A stretch of 64,000 nt of DNA from assembly GCA_024500155.1 (NCBI GenBank), contig CM044869.1:49989898-50053897 (forward strand). Reading direction: 5' to 3'. This document shows positions 43,028 to 53,652 of this stretch, piece after piece (within the stretch, counting starts at the first letter, position 1; every line of letters begins with the position of its first letter). The notes beneath the pieces are model-generated. The model was not told the DNA's origin. It did no database searches and worked only from the letters and a program-made list of their open reading frames with translations. The translations under genes and the position numbers were made by a program. This DNA comes from Chenopodium formosanum (Eukaryota; Streptophyta; Magnoliopsida; Caryophyllales; Amaranthaceae).

Positions 43028-44452
43028 TATGTCTTTAGAAGAAAATTCTAACTCTTCTAATTCCTCTTCCAATTCTTCAAATTCTGAAAATGTTTCTAAC
43101 CTACTAACCCAATTATCAAATGACAGTGATGATGAACGTTATGAAAGGCGTAAGACAAACATATCGAGTTGTTGATCGAATGATGGATCAAGTAATGATG
43201 TCCAATCCAATTAAAATATATCAAACTTTAAATCACATTCCGACGGAACCAAGGAAACCTGTTTAAAGACATCGTGAAGATGGACAAACTCGTTTATGGA
43301 ACGACTACTTTGCAGATCCTCCGGTGTTCCCTGCACATTTATTCCATCGAAGATTTCGAATGAGGCAACATGTCTTTCTCCGTATAAAAAACACTTTGGA
43401 AGAATGTCATTTGTTCTTTCAACAGAGGCAGGATGCTACTGGTAGATTTGGTGCTTCAGCATTGCAAAAATGCACAGCGACTATGAGGTTAATAGCATAT
43501 GGCACCTTTGCTGATTCCGTGGAAGACTACATTCGGATTAGTGGATCTCTTGCAAGAGATTGCTTACAACATTTTGTAGAAGGTATTATCTCTTACTTTA
43601 GCAATGAATACCTTAGGAAACCCAATGAAGAAGATTTGGTAAGATTACTGAGAATTGGAGAACGAAGAGGTTTCCAGGAATGCTCGGATCCATCGATTGC
43701 ATGCATTGGCGGTGGAAGAATTGCCCTCTTAGATTGAAAGGAATATTTTCTGGAAAACCCGGAAAGCCCACATTAATTTTGGAAGCTGTGGCGTCATATG
43801 ATCTTTGGATTTGGCATGTTTTTTTTGGGACACTAGGTAGTCGTAATGATATCAATGTTCTTGATAGATCTCCATTATTTAACGAGGTGTTTGAAGGTCG
43901 TGCACCACCTATTAACTATGTCGTAAACAACCACCATTACAATATGGGATATTACCTTACTGATGGTATATATCCTAGATGGGCAGCATTTATTCCCACC
44001 ATATCCCTCCCACAAAACGAAAAAGAGGGTCTTTTTGCTAAGAAACAAGAAAGGATGCGAAAGGATGTTGAGCGTGCTTTTGGGGTATTACAGGCTCGCT
44101 TTGCAATAATAAGAAATCATGCTTTTGCTCGTGATGCACCAATGTTGGGAAAAATTATGATAGCTTACATTATTATGCACAACATGATCGTTGAGGATGA
44201 ACGAGATACATATACAACATATTATGATCCGACTGAATATGATCAAGCATCACCTCCATCTTCAAGCAGCAGAAAAAATAATGAACCCTTTCAATATCAA
44301 AATAATGAAAATAAATTGCAAGTTTGGATAATTACATGTCAAATAGAGCGCGTGTTCGTGATGAAGATATGCATAGAGCCCTAAAATTGGATTTAGTGGA
44401 ACATTTGTGGCTCAAGTTTGGGGGTAATAATAGGCATAATAATCGACAGTAA
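43028..44452 (+). pseudogene. Harbinger DDE transposase, frameshifted
   Basis: Transposase of the HARBI1/DDE_Tnp_4 type. The likely start is the ATG at 43028 with a Ser/Asn-rich N-terminus; stops and frame changes follow around 43175-43325. From 43324 the frame runs AHLFHRRFRMRQHVFLRIK and RFGASALQKCTATMRLIAYG. A shift near 43675 leads into the catalytic part: GSIDCMHWRWKNCP (first Asp), FGTLGSRNDINVLDRSPLF (second Asp) and RMRKDVERAFGVLQARFAII (Glu). All three catalytic residues are present. A final shift near 44320 leads to the C-terminus HRALKLDLVEHLWLKFG, ending at 44452. It is broken by only a handful of indels. Confidence 0.88.
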
Positions 44453-44896
44453 TGTATTATTCCAATTTTAGCTATCTTTATTTAAATATCATGCTAATTT
44501 TTTTTTAAAAGAAATGTTCTGTGTATTGGTGTATCTTTAAGATTTATTATCGTATTGTTAAATAATATGTTATCGTATCATCTTATCATTTTTTTACTTA
44601 ATTAACGATTATTAGATCACAATTTACATTAATAATGAATAATTATTAATTATGTTTAATTAATGTTGATTAAATAATGTAATCATTTATTATTAATTAT
44701 TTAATTCATATAGTTATGGTGGGGTAGAGTAAAAGTAAGAAAGAGGAAATCAATAACCACAAAATTAGAGGGCAACCAATGGGAGGGCATGGGCATAAGT
44801 GGGTATGGGAGTTGGGCATGAATGATGTGGAAGAGAGAGAAATTAATTAAAAATGTGATGACCACCATTGCCTTGGGAAATGGATGGCTATGCTGA

Positions 44897-45151
44897 GGGT
44901 AATCAACTCTGCTCTATATTTGTTAGCTTATTCAATGATAGATGATTTTCTGACCGCCATTGTTATGAATAAGATTGGATTCTTTAGTACTCAGCGCTTT
45001 CGGCTCAACTGCAGCTTCAAATTTGATGGGTATAAACTGGAATAGTGCAATTTTTCAATCTTAATGTAATCTTCTTTTATTTTTTCATTTTCTTTGGTAA
45101 GTTACTAAAAAATTGTACTCCTAATTGTAAGTGTAATATGGGCCTTTATTT
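44897..45151. other. Spacer without gene
   Basis: AT-rich sequence between the Harbinger element and the hAT MITE; nothing recognised. Confidence 0.5.
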
Positions 45152-45159
45152 CTTGAGAT

Positions 45160-45649
45160 TAGGGTGTACAGAGTGCGGTTTAGACCGCACTAAACCGCAA
45201 ACCAAACCGCAATTTTGCGGTTTGGTGCGGTTTGAAAATTGCGGTGCGGTTTTTTAAAATGACCAAATCGCGGTTTGCGGTTTGGTGCGGTTTTCAAAAT
45301 TATTAAGACCAAACCGCACCGCAAACCGCACTTTAATGCGGTTTGCGATTTTTATACTATATTTTCATTAAAATTATATAAAAGAACTAAAATATATGAG
45401 CTAATTTTTTACTATTAGTTAATTAAAGGTTAATAAAAAAGAGTTTAATATTTAAATTATCAATTAATAATTATAATATAAAATAAAAGTTTTTTCTTAA
45501 AAAGAATAATTACAATTTTAATAAAATACGGTAAACCGCAAACCGCACCGCACCAAACCGCATCTTGCGGTGCGGTTTGAAAAAATTACAAATCGCACTT
45601 TTGCGGTTTGGTGCGGTTTATGATCCAAACCGCACCGCGAACACCCCTA
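45160..45649. mobile_element. hAT-type foldback MITE rich in GCGGTTT/AAACCGC
   Basis: 490 bp with an exact 8-bp TSD CTTGAGAT (45152-45159 and 45650-45657). Ends TAGGGTGTACAGAGTGCGGT and, inverted, TAGGGGTGTTCGCGGTGCGG. Both ends are packed with GCGGTTT and AAACCGC units, giving many alternative hairpins, around an AT-rich core (45350-45530). Confidence 0.92.
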
Positions 45650-45770
45650 CTTGAGATTCATGAAGTTGAGGAGTTGGGTTTTATTTGGGTCAAGTTAGGC
45701 TAATTGGCTATAGGGTTTAACTTGTGGGCTTTGTGTTGTTCTGTTTAAAAAAAAAATTTAAGGTTAATTA

Positions 45771-46104
45771 GGCCTCTTTCACTTCACCTTATTTTTGTTG
45801 AATTGAAATTATTTTTAATGAAACAAAATTATATTTGTTGAACTTAAATTATTTTTACTAAACTTAAATTAATTTTACCGAATTTAAATTAATTTTACTG
45901 AACTGAAATTAATTTTGCTGAATTGAAATTATTTTTTACTGATTTTCTATTATACTTCTTCTTTAATATAACTGAATTTTATTGAACTGAAAATATTTTT
46001 ACTAAAATGAACTTATTTTTATTGAACTGAACTGAACTTATTTTTACTGATCTAAATTTTTTTTTACTTAATATTATTTTTTTTAGGGTGAAGTGAATAG
46101 GGTC
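45771..46104. mobile_element. Tourist-like MITE, second copy of the CTGAACTGAA family
   Basis: TSD TTA on both sides (45768-45770 and 46105-46107). Ends GGCCTCTTTCACTTCACCTT and, inverted, GACCCTATTCACTTCACCCT. The body is a repeat of TGAACTGAAATTATTTTT-like units. Confidence 0.8.
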
Positions 46105-46138
46105 TTAGGTTTAATCAAGGTTAATTGGGTCTAATTAA

Positions 46139-46260
46139 GGAGCTATTCACTTCAGCTTAATTTCAGTTCAATTCAACTCCTAATTTCCTTCTCTCATAAA
46201 ATATTCATTTCACCTCTATTCAATTCAGTTTCAATCAGTTCAGTACATGTAAAAAGGCCC
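46139..46260. mobile_element. Short Tourist-like MITE, related family
   Basis: TSD TAA on both sides (46136-46138 and 46261-46263). Ends GGAGCTATTCACTTCAGC and, inverted, GGGCCTTTTTACATGTACTG, weakly matching. Same family as 47618-47869 by body sequence. Confidence 0.6.
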
Positions 46261-46263
46261 TAA

Positions 46264-46816
46264 GTTTACATCGGAGAGGTCTAATGAAGGTTAATAAGTT
46301 AAGTTTAGAAAAGTTTAGGAGAATATAACACATGATTAATTGGACATTTATTTGTATAATTATGTTATTAACCCTTCCAAATATTAAAGGATTATGATAA
46401 TAAATATAAGGAAAATTTGAAAAATATCACCAATTATTGTTCACATTTTAGTAATTGTCACCTCATGTTTTTTAATTTTTATATTACCACCCACTTAAAA
46501 ACATAAAAACTCCAACCTCTTTTCCCAAATCCCACTAAATGACATTACTGTGGACCCCATTATCAAGTGTACCTCTCTTTTCCCTCGATTCTCGCCTTTG
46601 TCTACACAAATTTCTCCTGGAAATATATTGTATCCTTTGAAATTGAAAAAGTAATATAAAGATAAAAAAAAACTAAAAAATAAAGTAGTACTCGTATAAT
46701 ATTAATCATAGTAACAAGCTAAGAATAGCAATAATACTAATCATCCCCCTTTTATGTAACCATTAAAAAGGAAATATATTTATTCTAACATTCTAGATTA
46801 ACGTAACATGTCTAAC
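46264..46816. other. Spacer downstream of the knottin-like gene
   Basis: AT-rich. The part next to 46816 is probably the 3' UTR of the minus-strand gene. No other gene seen. Confidence 0.5.
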
Positions 46817-47113
46817 TTAACTAGGGGGTGGTATAGGGGGTAACGTTTGTAGCGAAGTACATATGCCGGTAGCTTCAGTAATTGGTTTGCAAAAATAACT
46901 TTGACAACAATAATTTCTCATATCTCCGCATATTTGGCCAGCACCTATGCACTGAAGGCCAACATCACCATTCGGAGTTAGCGCTTGGAAGAGGTTGTTT
47001 GAGGGTAAGGGGCTAACGGGATATTGTCGGACAGCCGAGGCGAGTTGAGTTTTAGTTACAACCACCAAAATCACCATCAACATTAGAAAACTAACAACCT
47101 TCTTCATCTCCAT
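46817..47113 (-). CDS. Secreted knottin-like cysteine-rich peptide
   Basis: Complete single-exon frame of 98 residues. The first ~27 residues (MEMKKVVSFLMLMVILVVV... ending near SA) form a clear signal peptide. A Pro/Asn-rich linker of ~25 residues follows, then a six-cysteine module with spacing C-x6-C-x6-CC-x4-C-x9-C and a short Pro-rich tail. The CC doublet with that spacing is the signature of inhibitor-cystine-knot peptides; the spacing resembles plant antimicrobial knottins described from Caryophyllales such as pokeweed and Mirabilis. By inference it is a secreted defence or signalling peptide; target and activity cannot be told from sequence. The start could be Met1 or Met3. It is the only host gene in the window without a lesion, and it is surrounded by MITEs. 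Confidence 0.82.
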   Translation of the reverse strand: MEMKKVVSFLMLMVILVVVTKTQLASAVRQYPVSPLPSNNLFQALTPNGDVGLQCIGAGQICGDMRNYCCQSYFCKPITEATGICTSLQTLPPIPPPS

Positions 47114-47130
47114 ATTTCACTTGTACTCTT

Positions 47131-47141
47131 ATTATATAGCT
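47131..47141 (-). promoter_or_regulatory. Candidate TATA box of the knottin-like gene
   Basis: CTATATAATAA on the minus strand, roughly 20-30 bp upstream of the ATG. This would put the transcription start almost at the ATG, so another upstream promoter cannot be excluded. Confidence 0.4.
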
Positions 47142-47614
47142 TGCTAATATTTTCTTGATTTCTTATTAATCTTTTTGATTAGAAATGTTTGTGTTGGATT
47201 GTTAAAGGGGACACCCTTTTATACTAAAAGATATGAAAATCACTTTTTATTTTCTACTATAAAAGGCATATTAAATTAACTTTACTCCGTATTTGTTTGA
47301 ATTAAAGAAGGAAATATATCAAAATTATGATTCTTTCTTTTCTAGTATTGATTCTTTATTAATTGAGATATGGGTCAATGATTTATGTGCATGTATGTCA
47401 TGCCTTCAAAAAAAAAAAAAAAAAGCCTTCAAGAAAAAAAAAAGTTTATGTGTATGTCATATAGATTAACGAAAATATGGAAAACTTAATATGTCTGTGC
47501 ATTATATGATATATATTTGTTATGTTGTAGGCACCAACCAAAAATGTCTTATAATTGTATATGGTGTTGTTGCTTTAATATTGGCTTGATTGTAAAAACG
47601 AGCTGAAGAATTGT
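47142..47614. other. Upstream region of the knottin-like gene
   Basis: AT-rich; contains a tandem duplication of GCCTTCAA + A(n) near 47402-47442. No gene. Confidence 0.5.
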
Positions 47615-47617
47615 TTA

Positions 47618-47869
47618 GGGCCCATTCACATTTACTGAAATGAGCTGAACTAAACTGAACTTAACTGATTGGAGCTGAACTGAACTGAACTGATTGGAGC
47701 TGAACTGAACTGAAATGAATATTTTATGAGAGAGGGAAATTAAAAGCTGAACTGAATTGAACTGATTGGAGGTGAACTAAACTGAATTGATTGGAGTTGA
47801 ACTGAACTGATTGGAGCTGAACTGAACTAAACTAAACTAAACTGAAATTAAGTAAATGTGAACAGGCCC
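47618..47869. mobile_element. Tourist-like MITE with strong TIRs
   Basis: Ends GGGCCCATTCACATTTACT and, inverted, GGGCCTGTTCACATTTACT, 17 of 19 identical. Flanks TTA and TGA. The body is made of CTGAACTGAA and TGATTGGAGCTGAACTGAAC units. Confidence 0.8.
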
Positions 47870-47872
47870 TGA

Positions 47873-48232
47873 GTCCCAAGCCATTTTATTAGACTCCTTT
47901 GTGTTGGCTTTTGAAAGTTTGACCTACTTTGTTTTTTATAAATAAAGCTGATAATTCAAAAAAAATCAAAAAATTGAACAAAGTTAGGATTTATTAGAAA
48001 ATTAGCTTAAGTGAAACGAAATTTTAAAACATATATACTTCCTCCGTTTATTTAATTTTACTATTTTTCTTTTAGGAAAGTAGTATATTAATTGCACAAT
48101 TTCCCTATATGGTATGTTTTTTCACTTTTTGGTTGTGTTCACACACAAAATTCTCTATTACCCTTGTTCATTCACATATGAAAACAATCATTATTACCCA
48201 CGACCTTTTCTCTCTCATTTTTTTTTCACATG
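47873..48232. other. Spacer with an isolated Stowaway-like end
   Basis: Near 48041 there is a CTTCCTCCGTTTATTTAATT sequence like a mariner/Stowaway TIR, but I found no partner. No gene. Confidence 0.4.
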
Positions 48233-48237
48233 AGCAT

Positions 48238-49535
48238 TGTAACACCCCCGATTTACTATTAATAATAAACAATAAATAAAAGAAAAATAGACAACCTTTG
48301 AATAAAATTGCGGAAGCATACACCTAAATCGGAGGTATCACCGTCACACTTAACAACTTGTCAAGTGTTAAGGCTTACAAAATCCCAATAATTACAACCC
48401 AATAATCTAAGTGAGCTATTTATACAACTCTATAAATTAATCTGGTTATAACAAATTAATCGAAACACTTGAGCTCCTTTAGCTACGATCATCTCTTGAT
48501 CAACCTGTTACAATCTTGACTGCTTACCATTAAGGACAAATTCCAAAATAGATCATCGCAGGGCCACCATAAGAAAAAGACATGGCCGCAAACACAACTA
48601 GCACAACAAAACAATACACACACGTCAGCAAAAAGCTAAGTAATCACCATACATCAGAATACAAAGAATAATATAATAATTAACATTACTAGATCAATTA
48701 AACAATGTAGTTTGAAACTATATTACACATTGTACTCTGAAAAAAAAAATAACCTTTATCAACTCAACCTCGAATAATAATACAATCCTTCACTCAATTA
48801 ACTCATAACCAATAAGTGTGACATGCTCTTTGTTCTATACCTACTCTTGGACATGGGTAATTCGAATAAATAAACCAACAAGTATAAAAACTTGAATACT
48901 CTCAATAACCAGAAAATACCTTGAACCAGACCACATACGGGCCAATTCCCACTGTAGGGGACCATAGAAAAATAAATAATAAAGATTGTACCTCATTCTT
49001 AACTCATGATCATTATCTCGTTACCAACATGCCAAGAACCAAGGTATATAACGCTGAGCCTCAAAACAAGAATAAAATAATAATCTCAACCTTTTTGATC
49101 TCATACATCGATCAAATAATTATTCACAAACTAATACATAGTATCTCAATAATGGCACGAGTTCCCAAATTACATGACAATACGATTCATAATCTCTCAA
49201 CTCTTAAAAAAAACACTAATAACCCAAATATAATCAAATCTCAACCCAAAAATAATAATCTGCATTAACAACCCAAAAACCTCAATAAAACAATACTCTC
49301 TATAGCAACAACATTAAAACCCTAGAAATACTCAATCAATGCGACAATTAAATCATATAATACCACACACTAATCATATACATATAAATCATGATCATAA
49401 ATAATTCACAAATTATAATATTTACACATAACAATACGGAGTACAATTAATACTAGCAATTTATAATCAAACAAATCAAAAAAAAAAAATAATTAAGGTC
49501 GTGTGATTACCATTCTAGAATTGACACCCAAATAT
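48238..49535 (-). mobile_element. Truncated LTR of gypsy family A
   Basis: 1,298 bp, starting TGTAACACCCCCGATTTACT, nearly identical to the first 1,300 bp of 53653-55384 and related to the reverse complement of the solo LTR at 32149-33905. Oriented minus, so 48238 is the LTR 3' end. It is cut off at the MITE at 49536 and does not resume afterwards. Confidence 0.85.
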
Positions 49536-49729
49536 GGGCGCCCAAATTAATGGAAATTAATAGATGGAATAAGGATAAAAATAGTGTATTCCATTGTTTG
49601 GTATGAGTTGAGATTAGAATGGAATAACTAACAAAAATACAAAAATACCCTTACTATCCTTTCTTCACCCTCTTTTTCTTTCTCTTTCATTAAGGGTAAT
49701 AATGTCTTTTATCCATTAATTTGGGCGCC
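49536..49729. mobile_element. MITE with GGGCGCCCAAATTAATGG ends
   Basis: Inverted ends GGGCGCCCAAATTAATGG and AGGCGCCCAAATTAATGG, ~194 bp. It sits exactly at the truncation point of the left family A LTR. TSD not clear. Confidence 0.7.
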
Positions 49730-50399
49730 TAATGTTTTAAGTGTTGTGATTTTGGATTTAATTTTTTGGTTTAAAATTAAACTTTAATTTTGAAAAATTA
49801 TTTTATTAAAAATAAATCTGGCATTTTAAAAATAAAATATATGAATTTTTTTTTTATGATTGTGTTATTCATTATTATTATTATTATTTTTTTTTAAATG
49901 AAATGAATTTTGGTATTTATTTTATTCTTTGAAATGGAGTAATTATTTTATTTTATTGGTGAGTTTTGGGTAGTCTTAAGAAGGGCATATAGGTTAGATG
50001 ATTTCTTTCTATGTGCTTTGTAATTTAATTCTTTGGTGCTATTTATTTTTGAATGTAGTGATTATGCAAGTTATATTTAATTGTATATGTTTTATATAAT
50101 CGTGCAAATTTGGGTGTTGTGATCACCTAGAATCATGTGTAAGGATTAAAGAATACGATATAGATTAATTTGTGATGATTTGTGCAATGTAATATGTATA
50201 TATGAATGATCATTATATGAAGCATGTAATTATGTGGCTATTTGTTTATGCTTATTTAATGATATTATTTATTTGGTGCTTTGGGTTATTAGTAAGATCT
50301 ATAGTTCTGTTATTTAATATCTCTTTCAATTTTTGCAACCAATGAGTATTTATTTGAGAAACCTTATAAATCTATTTTGGATTATACTTGGAGAGTGAT
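49730..50399. other. AT-rich sequence of the compound region, no gene
   Basis: No motif found. By position it may be part of the interior of the family B element. Confidence 0.4.
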
Positions 50400-50903
50400 G
50401 AAACATTTGATTATGATGGACTATGGAGGTTGACAATCAAGAAGAGCTAGAGAGATTATTAAGTATCTTGTTAATTGAACCGTCAATATTTAAGAAAATT
50501 GGAGAACAGCAAGTTGAGGATAAATTATTGAAGAAATATGAGATGGTAAGGAAGTGCCTAATGAGTTGTTTATTAATTGAGGTGAGTTACGGGGGTGTAA
50601 CTCTTTTCTTTAAGAGGGGTAAAATGCAATATAATTTTGCGCTTTTTACCTAATTTATGCTATTTATTGCTTGAGTTTGTGTGATTTTTCTTATTATTGA
50701 ACATTATTATTGTATTTACATGCAATTAAAGTATGTAAACTTTGGCCAAGTACGATTTTATTGCGTATTAGTTCGGTTAGTTGAGTATACATGTTGAGGA
50801 TCAAGCAATTTACAGCAATACAAAAATTTGAATAGTTTTGGAGAAATTATGGTTTTTGTTGGGTTAAGTTTCGAAGACGAAACTTCTTTTAAGAGGGGTA
50901 GAT
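50400..50903 (+). pseudogene. 3' interior remnant of gypsy family B
   Basis: A short frame at 50423-50653 includes LIEPSIFKKIGEQQVEDKLL, which resembles the spacer upstream of the gypsy integrase zinc finger (P-x-L/I-x-x-x-I-x-x-x-Q-x-x-D). At 50866-50885 is a perfect stem-loop AAGTTTCG-AAGA-CGAAACTT, then the polypurine tract AAGAGGGGTAGAT directly before the LTR. Gag, RT and most of integrase are missing. Confidence 0.6.
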
Positions 50904-53649
50904 TGTAATCCCCCGTATTTTTAAATATTTTATAGATGAAATTTTATTTTACTTATAATATTTATTTGTATTTTTTTTCCAAAATTTAATTTCAAAAGTT
51001 TCAAATTATTAATTTGGGTCGAAAATTATTTTAGTATAAATTATTATATGTACCTTCATTTTTTAATTTATACCTATACAAAGATAGTTCATTTTATTCC
51101 TTAATTAGCCCATTATATTTTTAAGGCCCAGTCTTCCTACTTACCCTACAATATTCTCTCCTATAAATACCCCATTAATCCCCAAAATTTTCCCCTCACA
51201 AAAAGGTTAGTAAATTCTCTTCTCTTTATTTTTCTTTATTTTTTTTTTTCCTTCATTTTTTTCCTTTATTTTTTTTTTTCTTCTTTCTTTTTCATTTTCC
51301 TTTTTTTTTCCTTTCTTCTTTTTTTTCCTCCTCTTACGTGAGAAACTCATGCTGCTACTGTTATGCTTTCCGTGAGCTGTTGCCGGCTGGCCGCCGTTTC
51401 TTGGTCGCCGACGACCCACGCAGCCCAGCCACATGACCCAGCCACCACCCTATCTCTTCTCTCTCTCTTGTTTTACTTATTTATTTGTTTGATGTTTATG
51501 AAATTATTATGGGTTTGATTTAATTATTTGAAATTAATTTAATTAGTATGAAAAACTATATTGTGATGATTTTAAGTTATAATTTCATATTATAATTGTG
51601 TTATAATTTTTCAGATTTTGTGATTATAAAACCTAGGGTTTTAATTTATTGAAATGAGATTCTAGGGTTCTTATGATCAAAGAAATTTGGGGCTTTTGTG
51701 TACTTAGTGTTTTAATTGATGATTGAGTATAAAAGTGATGTATTGATGACGTTTTGAAGGGTTTTTAATTAATCTAAAGTGCTGGAAATAGTTTCTTAGT
51801 ACTACTTTTGATGTTTTATAAAAAGGGTTTAATCACCCATTAAAAAGGGAGATTATTTAGGGGTTTTTAAATAATTTTCAGATTTTTATAAAACTTTAAA
51901 CTTGCTGTAATTTCATGTATAAGAGTGTATTTTAAGGTTTTTGTGAAGAAAATTTAAGAACTATATAAATGCCTTTAATTTTAACTAAAGGGAAGGTTTT
52001 AAAGTGTGGTTTGATTGGATTTTGAAGGTTTTAAAGTAAGTTAGTACTACTGTAAATTTGATTGTTTGGGTATTGATGGAGAATTTGTTGTTTGGTTTAG
52101 GAGAAGACTTTATAGATGGCGTTTTTAGTTGGAAAAGCGGTTTACCAATTTGTTTATTATTCAAGGTAAGTACGAGTTACGAAACCTTGCCTTTAGATGC
52201 ATGTTTAGGGATGTATCGAGAACCTAGTATCATGTATAGAGAAGACTGGGCTAAATTATTTGGTTATACATTGTGATTTCCGTACATTATGTATGAGGCA
52301 TGTTTGAGATATAAGTATATGAATACGGTTGTGGGTGATGTATAAGTGGTTGTCTTACCAATTGGATATGTTATGATTAATTAAAGGTTATGGATTCTTG
52401 GTTGTCTATAAGTGGAATTAATTTTGATATTGGTTCCATGAGGATAATTTTTAATACGCTTTCATGAATTAATAATGATTTGAGTAGAGGGAGTTTATTA
52501 AAGTCTTTTAAGACGAGGTTCAGGATTTGAAGTGCCCTATGCACTTAAGGTGTTTATACACCGAGGTAGTTAAAGGATTCAATACTAAATATTGTTTGCC
52601 ACTAATAAATCAAGAATTGAATTGGAAATTTGGATAGCTTGGAATGATGTGATATTTGATTGATTATATTGTTTTGCATACCAGTCATCACCAAGTCTAA
52701 ACTTGTAAATCACGTAAAATGCAAGATGGATGAGCAATAAAACTCTGGATTTGTGCACATCTGGAGTAATGACAATCAGGGGTTGGGGTACACGAGGTAT
52801 TAGCCGTGCACTTTTCTCGAGGCCGTCTGATCTACGAGTCTCTTATTTCAAATACTTTTCAAAAACTAGGAGTTAGATGAGATCTCATACTAGCTACGGT
52901 CACGGAGTCGTGCCCGTGGTCGTTGGATGTTTTATTGATGTTTCCTAAAGGAGGCATGAGGTTTTCTTTTATTGATGTTCCAAATGGAACATAGGTTGGA
53001 CAACCTTGTCTATTGCTTAATCCAATGAATAAAAATGATGAGTTGACTACTTTTAATTAGTGGAGTCTTAGTAAAGTGATAGTTGAGTCATGTGTTGAGT
53101 CTACAAACTAATGATGCGTGATGATTGATTATTAGTAGCATGTTAGGGATTTCTTTTATGTTTCGTAGCTTGTATGTACTCAGCTTTGTTGATTGCGTGC
53201 TTTGTGTGTCTTTCTTTGGTCATGGCCTTTGCCTTTCAATGACCCTGTGACGATTTAATTTTTACACTTGTAATATTGGGGAGCAGATTAACCACAGGTT
53301 CTTACACATGCAGCATCCGTATCTAGGTGGTGGGATCTTGAGTGGAGTGTTGGTTGCTTTTCTTATTTTTTATTGTTATTTACTTTTGAAGATTTAAACT
53401 CAATTTTTCTTTCATACTACTTCTATTGGTTTGAGTTTTGAATAAGGGCCTTAATGGTTCCAAGTTATAAGATTTAATTTGGTTTTGGTTGTTGGTTTTG
53501 AAACTTATTTATAACTGATTTAGTTTTTCCGCTGCTAATTTCTGATATAGCCTTTACGTTTGAACACGTGGCGGTAGCACGCCAGTAATTCTCTTGAATA
53601 TTGTTCAGGTTGCTCACAAGTTTAAAGAGAGAATTATTGGAGTGTTACA
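50904..53649 (+). mobile_element. LTR of gypsy family B (3' LTR)
   Basis: 2,746 bp from TGTAATCCCCCGTATTTTTA to GGAGTGTTACA, preceded by a polypurine tract. A TATA box (CTATAAATAC at 51161) is followed by pyrimidine-rich sequence, as expected for the transcription start region. A frame at 51207-51434 on the opposite strand is just the complement of this pyrimidine tract. No matching 5' LTR was found. Confidence 0.75.
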
Positions 53650-53652
53650 AAG

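Larger units (their letters stand above)
40518..44893 (+). mobile_element. PIF/Harbinger transposon with both genes
   Basis: 4,376 bp. Ends read GTATAGCCATCCATTGCCC and, inverted, GCATAGCCATCCATTTCCC. Flanks are TTA (40515-40517) and TGA (44894-44896), consistent with a mutated 3-bp PIF duplication. It carries the two typical genes on the same strand, a Myb/trihelix-like ORF1 (41064-42459) and a DDE transposase (43028-44452), each with few lesions, so it is an old but nearly complete copy. Confidence 0.9.

Noticed and set aside
48041..48075. Isolated Stowaway-like terminus
   Set aside because: No inverted partner with TA duplication found, so not called as an element.
51207..51434. Lys-rich frame on the minus strand
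   Set aside because: Complement of the pyrimidine-rich transcription start region of a gypsy LTR; low complexity.
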